DNA of 64,000 bases from the NCBI GenBank assembly GCA_964017195.1, contig OZ024894.1:1488501-1552500 (forward strand), written 5' to 3'. The notes beneath the pieces were generated by a model. The model saw nothing but the letters and a program-made list of their open reading frames with translations. It had not been told where the DNA came from and ran no database searches. The DNA is from Siderastrea radians. Its lineage: Eukaryota; Cnidaria; Anthozoa; Scleractinia; Rhizangiidae. The translations under genes and the position numbers were made by a program. This document shows positions 35,640 to 49,700 of this stretch, one piece after another. How positions within the stretch are numbered: position 1 is the first letter of the stretch; every line of letters starts with the position of its first letter.

Positions 35640-35880
35640 CAGCCGGGTGCGGCCATTGTGGCCCGGTTTCGAATCTCTGAGTAGACACCTTTTGTGTCGG
35701 CTCTCACCATTGCTCCTGCTGTTTTTCTCTGATTTCCCGGTTTTCCTCCCTTGACAAAAACCAGCGTTCGCATTTCTAAATGCCAATTCGATCTGGAATC
35801 CGAGGGCCGAAGGTTTTACAGTTATAAGCTAAGACTGTTGAGGCAGCTCAGTTAAATAAAGTCTATCTATTTCTCTATTT
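35640..35880 (+). repeat. SINE-like repeat
   Basis: A degenerate B-box (GGTTTCGAATC) is followed by GATTTCCCGGTTTTCCTCCC and ends in repeated TCTATCTATTTCTCTATTTATTT. The same body type appears on the minus strand at 54190-54394. This pattern fits a tRNA-derived SINE with a short tail repeat. Confidence 0.5.
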
Positions 35881-36155
35881 ATTTCCCGATTTTATATAAG
35901 CTTGTCTTTCTGATTTAAAACTAAAAGGAATTCAATGTTAAGCAAAGTTGAAGATTACCTTCAAGTCGCCTCCCTTTCGACAACACCCTGAAACACGACT
36001 GACCGCTTAATGGCAAAGTTAATAGAGATGTTCGTAGCTAGTTGTGGGTCTATTCAGCGCAAGGCCTCTGATCCCACAGAGCTCCCATGGAATCAATCCT
36101 CACTAAAGAGCCGATAAAGAGTTGCTTATTATTAACGTCCTCTATCTGTATATAG

Positions 36156-36326
36156 AAGGGGAAAGGTGGTTATGAGAATATCCTGGTTGTTACAGATAAC
36201 TTCACGAAGTTTTCTTGGGCCTTCCCGACTCACAATCAGGCGACATCCATAGCAATATTACTCTGGGGAAGTACTCATCAATTACTAGAAAGTCAGTTGC
36301 CCGTAATAAGCAGGCCAAACCCGTAG
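36156..36326 (+). pseudogene. Ty3/gypsy integrase fragment (retrotransposon relic)
   Basis: A 56-codon open stretch between stops reads GYENILVVTDNFTKFSWAFPT, the start of a retrotransposon integrase core: the D of VTDNFTK corresponds to a catalytic aspartate of the DDE triad. The rest of the domain is missing or frameshifted. It stands about 330 bases upstream of a polypurine-tract-like sequence, consistent with the 3' end of a decayed LTR retrotransposon on the plus strand. Confidence 0.7.
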
Positions 36327-36651
36327 ATGATCACTGTAGCCTCTTAACTGCGCCAAACTAGAGAGAAACAGCCTGCGACCAGACCACTAGAGGACTTTCC
36401 TGATCCCCTAGCCGCAGGGACAGAAGAAGGCGACACTGATCGCAAACCCCACCCACAGGAGGAAATGCTGGACGCTGTGGACACCCAGTCAGCCGAGGAG
36501 CTATCACCACAGCGGTTGATTTTGTGACCCATTGTGGTCACAAAGCTCTGTGCTGTTACCCCTTGCAAACATTCAAATTTCGGAACTTTTACACGTTGTA
36601 CTCCAGAACTGGCTCGTTAGTTAAGATAAAGTCTCTATCCAAGACATGACT

Positions 36652-36780
36652 GGGGGGAGGGGGGGGGGAATGTGTGGTATTGTTATGTTGCTCGCTGGCA
36701 TTACCCGGATGGTCACGCTATTTAGGCCTTGTCCAGCGACGATGGATGCCTTGTTGTGTGTATGAAAAAAAGGCTTTTTA
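36652..36780 (+). mobile_element. Polypurine tract and start of a 3' LTR (candidate)
   Basis: An 18-base G-rich tract ending GGAA (36652-36670) is followed by TGTGTGGTATTG, the usual polypurine-tract/LTR junction. The LTR end could not be located and no 5' copy is in the window. Confidence 0.4.
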
Positions 36781-38030
36781 AAGACGGAGTTCTGAAAAAG
36801 CTTCGAACAACAAGGTCATTCCAAATATGTAGGGAATAATTTATTCTTTGATTATTGGGAAATGGACTGAATCGTAATCATAGAAACAAGAGTTAAATCG
36901 ATGCCGTGATTGCACTTTTATCTTCCACAATAACTTTATTGACGCATCTTTTAAACCCAACATTAACAAATATAGGATAAACAAATTTCAACACTTAAGG
37001 ATGTAACTAAACAGGGTTGTTTTCCCTTTATAAACCGTAACTATACAATAAACGACAATATACTCTTGTTAAAAAAAAATACCTTTTCGGTTTTGTGAAA
37101 TAACTTGTATCTCTTATTTATAGCCCTTGTTTATAATTATAGCCCTCACCCCCGTCCTTTCACAAGGACAATCGAGATAAAGCCGTGCCTGCGCGCAGGA
37201 TTTGCCCTACAAGAAGCGACTCAATTTTGGCGCTCGCTCCCTTGCGCGTTTCGGTTTCGCTCAACTATCCTTGTATTGTCTCTCTTTGGGTAAAAAGGGA
37301 GTATTTATTCTATCAATAACAATATAATTATATTCAATTTTCCTGTCAAAACATACTTCAATTCACATCATATCATAATCAACCGATTTCAGCTTTTCTG
37401 TGGTCGTTTTGGGACATCCTTCGCAAAGCATTTTATTATACATGTTATAAATGTGTTTGCACACTTTGTAGTCAAAAAACTGAACATTGCCGCAGCTATT
37501 TCTGAGAAACTAAAACTCCCCTTCTGTTATGCCAACGCAAGAAGCTGTATTCCATTACATGCAATTGTGTTTTCTAACTTTTCGGAAAAAGTTTTTAGGA
37601 TGTCCAAAATGAATGAACGAGCTTTGTTAGAGCGAAAAAAAACATCAACCACAACAAAAACAAACAAACAAACAAACAAGCAAATAAAAACAGGTTGCCG
37701 ACGTGGTCGTATTGAGGGCGAAGTGCCACAGTATTTCTTCTTTGGTCTTTTCGCCACTTTGCTATCTGGGAGCCAGAGCCATGAGTAGACTTTGGAAATT
37801 CCAAAATCTCGAGTCAAACTAAAGCCTGTGCATGTGAACGATATCCGAGTGCTACCGGGGCAACCAGTGCGCTGTCGATCGTACACATACTGACAAAACG
37901 TTTCCTTCAAACAATTATACAGGGAACCACCGAGGGGCCATGAAAGTTTGATTGCATCAATGGGATAGTTAGATTAAGGGGTCCTGGCAAATAATGATAG
38001 CTTAAAAAAGAAATGATATAGATAGCTTAA
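36781..38030. other. No gene seen
   Basis: No supported exon. The minus-strand frame at 37527-37910 has cysteine- and proline-containing stretches but runs through low-complexity sequence and lacks splice support. Contains a short (CAAA)n tract near 37670. Confidence 0.35.
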
Positions 38031-38232
38031 CCCTTTCGTTCCCAGAGTCAGTTATGGAGATATTTAAAGCGGTTCTTTTTAGTCTATGGATGAAATCATA
38101 TGGTGTGACCATTTAAATGAAACCCCTTTAGCAGTAATTTCACATGGCACTATTTATATTTAACTATTTTACAAAATGAAATTTTGGACTTGTCTTGAAT
38201 TCTCATCTTGGGGACTCTTGAGAGTAAAGGGG
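38031..38232. mobile_element. TTAA-flanked MITE, family C
   Basis: A 202-bp element with ends CCCTTTCGTTCCCAGAGTC / inverted GACTCTTGAGAGTAAAGGGG, flanked by TTAA (38027-38030 and 38233-38236). CCC...GGG ends with TTAA targets suggest a piggyBac-like origin. Confidence 0.7.
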
Positions 38233-38462
38233 TTAAAAAGGAAGGAGGAACAGAAAGAAAAAGAACAGAGGAAGGCAGCATAAAAGAGAAGGTGAAGTGA
38301 CTTTAAATCGATCGCCAAAGATAGTATTATCTTTGTGAATTTACCCAGATTCTTAATTGAAGAATATTAACTGATTGAAGGTCTGGTTCCGGAAGTGAAT
38401 AGGTTAATAAACCCAGCTTGGCTTTTGACGTCCTGTTCGATTCCGATAAATCCTAAATCCTT

Positions 38463-38759
38463 TTACTGTCCAGGACGCACATTCCCTGAGTTTCCAACTT
38501 GCCTCGGTCTTTTGAATTCTCGTCTGACACTAACCGGGATAGGACTGGGGAGAGGCGAGAGTGGCGGTGGCTCAGCGATGTAGTCCAGCAATTTCCGTTT
38601 TGCTTTGCTCGACTTAACGTGAGTCGCGGCGAGATCTGAGTGCTCCTCCACTCTTGGGTGACGAAATCCGTGGGTCTCCTCTCTTCCATAGTTACAAACA
38701 GCTGACTGTGCGAATCCAACTAAGCGATCTTCTTGACCGTTGAAGCTTGAGCAGTTTTC
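38463..38759 (-). CDS. BRCA2: BRCA2 last exon
   Basis: Acceptor TTCTAG at 38760, then 98 codons to TAA at 38463. It contains [20 protein letters not shown], matching the basic and proline-rich block that follows OB3 in human BRCA2 (KKRRALDFLSR, then PPPVSP). The frame stops soon after [15 protein letters not shown], before any counterpart of the human C-terminal RAD51-binding site (around human Ser3291). A weak donor (GGACA|GTAAAA) overlaps the stop, so a further exon is not excluded. Confidence 0.75.
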   Translation of the reverse strand, partial: ENCSSFNGQEDRLVGFAQSAVCNYGREETHGFRHPRVEEHSDLAATHVKSSKAKRKLLDYIAEPPPLSPLPSPIPVSVRREFKRPRQVGNSGNVRPGQ

Positions 38760-41700
38760 CTAGAATTAGATCGAAGATGAATCACTAAAGTCTCATATCT
38801 TGTATTTTGTAGAACTGTTCAGTGTATCTCAAAAGAGTAATGAAATTCTCGTTATTATGTAGGAATTGTGAAGATATTTTGCTTGTTTTTATATTGGAAA
38901 TATCAATCCGTGGTTTTAAGGGGGGAAATATGAGTAGATTCTTTTTTTTCCCCAACGTTTTAGCCTTTTTTAATTATCTCCACGAGATGTCATTCAATGC
39001 AAAAAAAAAATGCTACCATCGGATCATACAGCGAGCTCCCATAAATCTGAGAGAATTTTTTCGCGATTTTTAAAGTGAACATAAAGAAAAAGAAGGGCGA
39101 GGGGAATTGATTGCGAAATTTCAATTTTACGAAAATTGAAAATTGTTAGGAATTAAAGGTGAGCTAAAATTAAAATTTAAAGTTAATAATTCATAGTTGG
39201 TCACCAAAACAGTCCACAAACAACCCTACATGCTCTTGCGTGGGGCTGGACTGACTGGGGGTGTGTACAAAAATTTAATCCCTCTTATTTCTTTCTTAAA
39301 TCTTCTCCTGTTTCCTAAAAGTTCACGTGTATTGCCGCCTTGAAACTGGGAGATTTCTATAACACATCATTACGATCATTAGTTTGAGGAGTTCTGATTC
39401 TCACTCCACAAAATGTGGCAAAGTATTCCTAATGGCCGCGATGTGAACCACAACACAATTCTTTATGCTGGTACTAACTTTCCCTGAAGAAGGTGACGTG
39501 TTCATGGCATCTGGTGATTGCTTATTTGCAGCAGAATCAAACTTTTGTATCCAGCCAGTGGGAGCCGTGTCTGCAGATTTTCCGTACATGCGCACTGTGT
39601 TAACTTTCACATCCGCTGACGGGGACGCTCGGTGAGGGCGCAGCATGGCAGTTAACTTCTCCTGAATACCAGCCATGAAAAGATTCAAATCCTGAAAACA
39701 AACAAACAAGGCCTGTTTACGCATCAATTTTGATAAGACTTTGGGTGCGATTTTTGTTGACATTGCTGCCTTATTATAAATAGTGGGAATCTCCAAGAAA
39801 CTTGGTGTATATTATGCTTGTATCGCACGAGCCTTTCTCTGGTCGATGCGCAACATTTCAAAATCGCGTTTAAATTGCCATGAAATCACTTCGAAATGAC
39901 CAGTAGTTTAGAAAGCGATTTAGGATGAAAATAGGTAGCTTATTCTGCGTAATAATTCATTTAGAGCGGTTTTCAATTGAGTGTCGTATAACTAAAACGA
40001 AAGTTATTACTCTAACCAATCACAAGTCGAATGAAGTAAATACAAGTAATTGGCGTCAAACACAGGAAAAACGCGTGCGAACAAATCACAATTGTTGTTT
40101 TTTTTGTTTTTGTTTTGTTTTGTTTTTTTGTTTTACATCGGGCTGGTAAAGAAAGTGAAGCGAGTACCTTTAAGCACAGAGCGTAGTGAAGCCACACCAA
40201 CACTCAATTGAAAACCGCTCTATTAAAGGGAAATTGCGCTTTGACATAAACCCACTTAAAAATACAGTAAAAGCACTAACCGGTATATCTTGCTGCAGCT
40301 TGTTCAGGGCTGATCGTAGGTGCGGCTCACGAGGTTTAAGAGTCAAGCTCGACAGCTCACTAAAGGACAGAGAGGGGCACTGAAGCCGTTCATCTGGACG
40401 AACCGACAGGTTACTACAGCAGATGAAGCTACGGGGCTTGACAAGATCCTCTACAGCCACCGCCTGTGGTAACAAAAAAAAGGTCAAGTTTCAAGTGACT
40501 AGAACCGGCGGCGCTTTTTAGGAGGGGGGGGGGAGGGGGATTTTAAGTTACTTACTATGTTTTCCAAACGTTTTAGCTGTTTTCTCAATTATCTCCTTGC
40601 TGTTTCATTTAATCCAAAAACGTCATCACTGGAGGAGAGGAAGATTATTTTCTCCAAATTCGGTAGCACAAGGCGACTAAATGATTACAACACCCCTTAC
40701 ATGAGATGCACGGTTACCGAAAGTTGAATTAAACCAATAACAACAACCACGACAAAAGCAACGACAAACCAAAACGCTATTTAAGTTCAATATCTCGTAA
40801 TTTTACGTGCGTGCGGGGGTAAGTTTACTGGCTTTACGTGGCTACAGAAAACAAGAGATTATACAGATTCAACATTTCAAGAGATTACGTAAATGTATGA
40901 GTGTCTTATGCATACGTGACAATCTGAGTGCGATTCAAGCATTTACGTTTAGGCAAACAATTCATACAACCGTCTTTTTCTCACATTACGATATTAAAAC
41001 TAACGCCCCTGTGCACCTAAAAATTAGGCGACAGAGTGAAAAACTACCATTACGGACACTTTACTCTGTTCAACGGCACAAGTTTACTGTTTCGACTGTC
41101 ACAAAACAAACAACTACAACATTTTATAATTAATCAATGCAGAATTTGTGATCTTTGGCCTCTAACAGCTGTAGAATTTTTCCCTTTCGATTACGTTCCC
41201 CACAAAACTACTGCACTTTACGTGATTATCTTTGAGCATTTGCTGTTTCACTCGGCTAAACAAGACAGTTGCCATTACTAAACACAGCCTCCCTTTCCGT
41301 TCTGTTTAGGGACTCCGCTATTAGGCTAGCTTTTCGATGTATATATAAAGTAAACTTGGGGCGCTTGGACCGTTACCGTTACAACGAAAGCTGACTGCAG
41401 AGCGTATAAACGTATAACCGACTAAACTGAAAGAACAGAGAAAGAAGGGAAGTTCGACTCAATACCTTCATTCCTCCCCAGAATTTTACTGCCACCAAAT
41501 TGCTGTGTTCGTCTGACAGGTAAACCGTTTGTATACTAGAGCTGAAACAAACAAAGTCGATTACCTTATTAGTATATAAACACTAAACATCTCTGTCATT
41601 CAATTTCTAGTTTTTTCATTGGTTCACCACACACAGGTTAGGGGGGAGGGGGCAGGGAGGTTTAAACCTCCCTTTAATCCCCGTTCCTGCGTTGTATCTG

Positions 41701-43716
41701 TTGGCTTCCGCCTCTTTGTGCTTTTTCGACTGCGAAATATTGCACAATGTTGTGTAATTTTTCCCTTTCTCTCCCGCTTCCCGCCACCTTGGAAATCCCG
41801 CTCCTCGCCCCTCTACTCCCGCCTCCCGTATACTTCCCGCCCCCTTTTCTCCCGGTCTCCCGCCTCCCTGTCCCTCTCCACACGTTCTAATTTCTCCTTA
41901 CAGTACCACTAATTAATTAAACATACAGATCATGAGATCAAGGAAATGATCGCTTAAGATGTGGTGTCTTGATGTTCAAGGTAATTCTCCTAACTAGTAC
42001 CATAAGAAATATATGGAGAACAGTAAGGAGAACATGTATGTTGATATTGGAGCTTAAAGAGTTAAGAAAACCGGATGCCACGTCAAGTGTCGCAGCATTA
42101 AAAAGTTTTCGCCGTGAAGCAAACGTATTGATTAAAAATACGGCAAAAAATATTAGCAACGATTCCAAAGTTGAGAATTAAATAAAACTATTATTCCACT
42201 CTCGTTTATTGGAAACGAATATCGGCGCTACGTACCTCGTTGATTATCAAGGCGTATCCGACGCACGCTCCTGTAATAATTGTTTGTTATTTTTAACCAC
42301 CAGGACCCGGTTATTCGTAAGCCGATTAAAGCTAATCCATGACGAAAAACTTACTCGTTCAAAATGTTTTTGAAAGATAATTTTAAGTCTACGGTAAAGA
42401 AAAGTCCAATTTAAAACTGAAGGGCAAAAATATTTTTGATCCTGGGTTAGCTTAATCGTGCTTTTAACAGCTGGGCCAAGAAGAGAAAATAAACACTTAA
42501 CCTCGAGGTGGAGAAGGAAGACAGAGGGCTGCAGAACACAACTAATCCGACAATGTCCACTTCTGAGCACTGCTGGGACGAACCACAACGCAGCTCACCA
42601 AAAGAACAGGCCTAGAAAGAGAAAAAAAATCGCTAAGCTGATGAACACTTGAGATTCTTGAGATTAGCTGATAAGCTAGGAAGTGTACAAACACGTGAAA
42701 AGATGCATATTAAGATTGCACTGTGTTACTGACACAGACTTTCACAACCATTTGACGAACGCGCCTCTGCGATATTGACAATACATTGCTTGCTCGTGTT
42801 ATCCTGAGTAGCAAGGCTCAAAATAAAGAGTTCAAACCTGGCGAGGAACGTAGCTCAGTCTTGCCACATCTGGGTCACTTGTTAACGTCTCATATCGAGT
42901 GGTTCGTGTTGCTGAAAGCTTTAAGAAGTAAGGATAAGAACTTGTTTGTTAATTAAAATGATGGCGGTCATACATGTACAGATGCCAGAGTAGAATCAGT
43001 CTTGTGTCCATTTGTCATACAGGTGTACAGTTGACTAATGATAACTCAAACCTTCAAGAGAAATCGTAAAAGGTTCAGTTGTCAGGAGTTCAAGTTATCG
43101 AAGGTAAAACTATAAAGAAAATGAGCTGAAGGCAAAAAAAAAAAAAAAACAAACAGCCATTTCGAGTTAACGGGAGGTTCGAGTTACTGAGGGTTCGAGT
43201 TACCGGGAGTCAACTGTAAGATAAATTGACAGCTACATTTTCTTGTCCTATACTTTGTTCATTGAAGTTATGAATATATGAAAATCATATATTTAGAATC
43301 ATTATTATTAATTTCGTTCATTATTAAGAATCAAGATTATTAAGGAACAAGAGAACTCCCGTTCACACTGTAGGGAAGGTGAATCGACAAAAAGAAAAAC
43401 CAAATTATGCGAATCGAAGTTTACTAAAGATTCGAATTTAGCAGTAAAAACTGAGTTATTGCACAAACAAAAAACAGCCCCACAGGATTGGAAGACACTG
43501 TTATCATTTGAGTGGCCAAATCTGACGGTTTCAATCCACAAACGCAAAAATTAACTTAATGGAGGATAGAGCACTGTTTGCGGCACATTTTCTATTTTCC
43601 TCAGTAATTCTGCTCACCTGTAATTCAGAAGTACCTTGTCGAAATCTGAGGAAAGAAATCAATTAATACTGAGTCACTTAGGAAATACACCCTTACATCC
43701 TCAAGCTGAGGGAACA

Positions 43717-43749
<33 letters not shown>

Positions 43750-46700
43750 AGTCAGTCAGTCAGTCAGTCAGTCAGTCAGTCGGACAGTCATTCCATCAGG
43801 CAGACAGTCAGCCAGTCAGTCATTCAGACAGTCAGTTAGTCAGGCAGACAGTCAGTCTGTCAGGCAGACAGTCAGTCAATCAGTCAGTCAATTGGTGTCA
43901 GTCAGACAGTCAGTTAGTGTCAGTTAGTCAGTCAGTCAGTAGGTCAGTGAAGTCAGTCAGTCACACAGAAAGTCAGTGATTCGGTTAGTCGGTGAGTCAG
44001 TTAGTCAGTCACAAGCTCGTCAGTTAGTTATTCGATCTGGTTTGCTCGTTTGCGTGCTCATCATCCACTGTCCAATCGATGCAATTACCAGTATCCATGG
44101 TTTTACACCAAGAGGGAAAACATTTCAATGAATGAGGGAAACATTCAATGACGTGTAAAATGGGACTAATGCAAAATGTAACATACCTTAGCCCGACTGC
44201 TGTGAGGTGGTATATTCTCAGCCGTGATCCCTCACTCAATAGATGCATAACTTCCTCGCTTGGTCGCCAAATACTCAATACTGCATCTGCAACGAAAAAT
44301 GTTGGACAAACGAAATGGAACCGTTGAGGACGTCAGTGTTTCGGATTTTCGACGAGACCCTTAATCGGTTCAGAGTGGTTCAGGGGCTGGCCCCTGCGTT
44401 GTGTCATGTCATTTCCTTACACAGGCAACCCAACTTCGCATTGCCTCTCTTCAACCATGTGTATAAACGAGTACCGGCGAAACGCCAGGGAATCCTAACA
44501 AAACGAATTTGGAGGGGGAGGGGAGACAACCTTGCAAACTAGCGTCTCATCCTCGGGTAAGTAGTAATGCTCCTAGCCACTTTATGCTGGGTATTTTGTG
44601 ATGGACTAGATTCCATCCAGGGAGGAGTAGTAATACTCCTAGTCACTTTATCCTGGGCATGCTGTGTTGGACTAGCATTTCATCCTAAAGTAAGTAGTAA
44701 TGCTCCTAGTCAATTTATGCTACGAAAACCGGTTTAAGCTAGGCAGTTTTAAGCCACTAGGCTTGCAAAGAATTCAGGTATCCAGTTGAATTGTAAAACT
44801 TCACGACAGACTTCAAAGTTAGAAGCACCTTGTACAGCATAATACAGCAACAGTAGCTTTCATTTGAATGGTCACACGTCAGGATTTCATCCACGGAATC
44901 GAAAGTTAGAAACAACTTCAAAGCTAATAATCCATGCCGTGAGCCGACTTTTACCATTGGTGTGTAGGCTAATAATATCGTCATGGATTACGTCTAGAAC
45001 CACTTACATTGCTTAGCCTGGCCTTTACACAAGTAGTCGGCAATTCGAACTTTCAACAAAGGCACCACATTTCTTTGGAGCTGACGCTGAAAAGTATAAG
45101 TAGATACAGAACAGATAATTTACAATGAGTTTGAGATTTTCTTGTATATAGGTTGTATTTGTTTCTACAGTTACCGTACCCAAATTGTGAATTAGCCAAT
45201 CAGAAGCCTTGTTTACTGATTTTCAACGATATCAAGTCACTGACCTGATATCCTACGATATCATGGACAGTTTGTGAAAATCGCATTTTTTTTGCAGACT
45301 TTAGAGGCAAAAATTACAACAGAAATACAACGAAACGTAAAACTATTACATTTGTTAAACGAGAAAGTAATTTGTTTAACGGTAAGAGAGGGGAAAAAAT
45401 ACAATTTCGCGCCAAAATTGGAAGCAGCTGCACTGGCGGGCGCTCGCGTGAACTTTACGGACAGCGCTGAAACTTTTTTGGTTTCAAAATGGAGCCAGAT
45501 TTTCCAAATTTCTTTCTTAACTTGGACTTCCAAGATTCAGAAAATAAAACTCCAAACAAAAGAATTAAATAAAATGGCAGATGAGGAGTTAGAGAAGAGT
45601 ATTGACGACCAGAAAAGTGTAAACACACGTCGCTCTACAACGCCTGACTGATCACGGTAACTGAAAAAAAAACGCCGGGTTTTAGGACGAATTTGGGTAC
45701 GGTAAATACCTAATCGCACCTTTTTTGGTACGCTTCGGCAGCATATCAAGCTCGTTTGGTCTCACCATGGGTATTTTGCGTCTCGCCAAAATACGAACCA
45801 TGGCTCGTCCAAACTCGCCTGATATGCCACCGAAGCGTACCAAAAAGGTACGATTAGGTATAAATATAATATGTCGGTAGTTGTGTAATTTTGGGGAATC
45901 AGCCAAAACGAGCTTCAATCCACTAAATCTGGTAATCTTATCACGAACTGTTTTATTTTTTCCTGGAAAAGAAAACGTAATTCGCGATCGAAGTGGGAAT
46001 CAAAAAGCAATCGCCCGTTACGGACATTATGCTGATAAGAGGACAAACAAAGCAGCCACACAAAGCCAAAATTCAACACCTTAAACCAGCAAGATACCAA
46101 GATACCTCTTCTTGTTGTTCCTTCCAAACGCGTTCAAATTTGCTTTGTAATTCTGCACATTTCCTCTCCTGTAACAAGCACTTGTACTCTTCAAGTGCGC
46201 GAATTTGGCGTTCGTCAAGGTAATCCTAGAAAAGCAGAAACACAAAGAACCACTCCTCTGTTACTTGTTATTCGGGTCAGTTAAACACTAAATCTAGAGA
46301 CGGTTAGTGTTCGAGGATGACGAAGCCTGGATATCTGAACGTCCACGCTGAACGTTCTGGAAATTGGCTTCAGGGTCCAAAGGGCCCCTTCGGAGATTTC
46401 AGAGAGTTTGATTTCACGAAAAGAGGACCCAAGATATTTGAATTTCCAGCATAAAAACGTAAGCGTTCATGTTAAATCAAGGTGGTGGCGTGCAAAATAA
46501 AGAACTACTCAGTCTGGTTTGCCCCGGAGGGAAACAACAGTAATACAAGAAGGAATGTCGATCAAATGCTCAGCTTTGTAATGAGAACATAAGCTTTCTT
46601 GGAAAAAATTTGAACGCTACGTTTGACGCGTTGCTACAAATTTACACTAAAATATATTGTTTTTATTTGCGATAATCCCTCATTGCCAAACTCTAGAGTA

Positions 46701-49700
46701 AACTCGTCTGGGGGATTTCACTGACATTCAGCGTCAAAAGTTAATTACATCTTGAGGTTGACACAGAGGAGGAGAAAAGTCAAGCGAGCAAGAGGCGTTG
46801 TTGCGGCGACAATCATTTGATTCCGCAACTTGTTCCAACAGTTGAAATAGTTTGGGTTGAGGGGGACAGCACAAGATAAAAGTTAAAAAAAAGCAAAAGG
46901 CGATTGTCACCTTGTTTGAACTCGTCTGTTAATGCAACATGTCCCTGCTCCAAACCGCTCAAAAATAAACCAAACACAAAGCGAATCACAGAGTAGCGGT
47001 CACACGAAGCAAAGCACAAGGGAACCATTCAAGTGTGACCAGTCCCTTTGTACAACAAGAGACATTTTCCCGTTTTATGTCCCTGAACCTTGCCCCTCGT
47101 GCGTCCTTCACCGCTGCGTCGAAATTGCAGCAACACAAACCTTCACTGCGTCAGGGTCGGAGGCCTGGGTCAAAGCTTCGAAAATCTCCTTCCCGTCATG
47201 CAGAAGTCGTAAATGATCTGATGAAAAAGAACGGCGGCGAAATCTTGCAGACCTTCTCCTTTCTGTCTCTGAAAAAAAACAAACAAACCGGGTGTCGTTG
47301 TTAATCTGCGAAAAACAAAAACTAAAGGTATGTCCCCCCAAAAAGGAAAATAGGTAATATGTTCTGCCCTGGGATGACATTGCCTTGAGTAAAACAGCCC
47401 TGTTTTGACTCAAAAAAGCAAATACTTGACGTAAAAATGGGGATCAAATGAAGTTTATTAAATCTTCTTGTCACAGAGAGTCACTTACTGACTATTCGAC
47501 ATATTTCTCTAACATGTGGGGCAAACTTGAGATCCAAACATATTGCCTGAGTGCCCTTAAAAAATTGGTTTCTTGTTTCCTAAAATGCTAAGGATTGTAA
47601 AATATTAACCTGGCTGTCGATATTCTTTCTCGAACTCTTCTTGGATCTTGAGGAAAAGTTTTTCTCTTCGCTGATGCCGATCCGCTTCAAACCTCTTGGC
47701 TTCTCGTTCCTCAAGTCGAGAGTTGCGAAAGATGTTTGTACCATCAGGCATCTTTTCCATCCACTGTGAAAGCAAATATTATTACTACTATATATCCTCT
47801 ATTAAAAGCCAGCTATAACTAAAAAATACGTCGTAGAAACATTTCCCTTTAAGGTATTCAGCCTGAACAATGTGTGAACGGAAACAAAACTTATGAACGA
47901 CTGAGGTCCTTTAACCCCTTAAGCCCTAATATAAAATGTGCATATTCTCCTTACTGTTCTCCATAGATTTCTTATGGAACTAGTAAGGAGAATTTGTCTT
48001 AATATCAAGACATGTTATCCTTGGTGATCATTTCCTTTATTCTCATCACTTGAATGTTTGAACAAGTAGTGACAATGTAAAGAGAAATTTCATTTTCCTC
48101 ACTGTTAGGGCTTAAAGGGTTAAACACAGGTTGTGTGGGTATTACTCGAATGAAAATGCCAACAACCCAACCAAACAAAAGGACGAACATTAGTTGTGGA
48201 ACCTCTGTTGTCGCTCGTGAAGTTTGCAAGTTTCATAACTTAACAACACCCAACCTTTACATAAACGGTTAACAACAATGGTCGGCTCAAAAAAAAAACA
48301 AAAAAACAAAAAAAAAAAACAAAGATTGAGTCCACATTCACATCCACAAGGTGCTTCAGTTATTGACCAATGAAAAGCAGTCGGTAACTTTGTCACCTGC
48401 ACAGGGTACTGTCTCAAGACGATGACATCCACACAGCCTGTGAATCCACCATCACCAAACAAAGAAGCCAGCGGTAGTGGAAACGCATGCGTGTGACTAT
48501 GGAATCCCAGTTTCGCATCCCATCGTGCACGTCGGGTAGAGTTGGCGTGAAGCCGTAGCATTAACGATGATGGGGCCTGATACGAAAGTGAAGCGTTAAT
48601 AGCGTCAATAGAATTTAATGGAAGAGAGGCTAAGCTTTAGGAAAAACTACAGACCTTACTTTACAGATCGTACTTATTTGAGAGATTTGTACGGCAAGAA
48701 GTGACTTAGGGCACCCAACTCGGTTGTTGACGACAATTTGTTTCTTGGCTTGCTTTGTGCAGAAATCTATGATATTTCGTAAAACGCTTATAAAAGATGG
48801 TGTCATGGGTTCGAGTGTTTTGGCATTGAGGCTGAAAGGTGAGGGATCGTACAATTTTGTGTGGAAAGAGTGTTTCTAACCCCCATCTTTTCCACCGCCG
48901 TTTAGAAGTTACTTTTCTACGACCCTATCACAATTATTCACTATGACTAATTCGCTACCTTGAGGTTTGCAAATTATTCTCGTGTATGATGAAAATCAAT
49001 GGCCTGCAATTTTTTTTTTTTTTGCAAGGTCTTTTTCTGGCTGGCGGAATAACTTATCAGACAATTCATGCCTCAGTGGGCTTGAAGCTTGGCTGGCTGC
49101 CGGACATTTTTTTTTTTTCAAACAACCAGCATACTATTCAAGCAAAATAACCGAAATAATTTTGTTTGCAAACACAAAACAACACACAAGTGTACCTCGA
49201 GAGGCGACACAGCCTGCTCAGATCCCACTAACTCAGCCCCATAAACACACAGCTTCTGTCCCACAACAAGCTTCCTGTCATTCAACAGTTTTGTGAGAGG
49301 TCTGTCCAATAAACATCTCATGCCGTACCACCCATCCGTTAATTCCATGACGGCGGAACTTTGCTGGAAATTTGATTGAAGATTTGGTAGAATAAGTAAA
49401 GTGGTATAGTACAGATATGAAGCCTAGCTGTGATCAGGACGTATGACGTGATTTTTGTTTACACAGGTGTGCTCTGATCTCCTCAATAACATGAATTTAT
49501 GGAGTATTAAATGTAGTCATAAATAGGTTGTCTATGGTCGTCCAGGTGAGTGTAGTTGTGAAAAGGATTTCGATAACCAGTGCAGAGGTCATCATCACAG
49601 TTGAAGTGAATTGTGTATCGTCAGTCGGTGGCATAAGTCTGATCAAATGTGCCGTTTATCAGCTGGAGCAAATATGACAAGAAGTCCTTGACCAGTTTTT

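Noticed and set aside
37527..37910. 127-codon minus-strand frame between the gypsy relic and BRCA2
   Set aside because: Runs through a low-complexity CAAA tract and has no splice or domain support; not usable as a BRCA2 C-terminal exon either.
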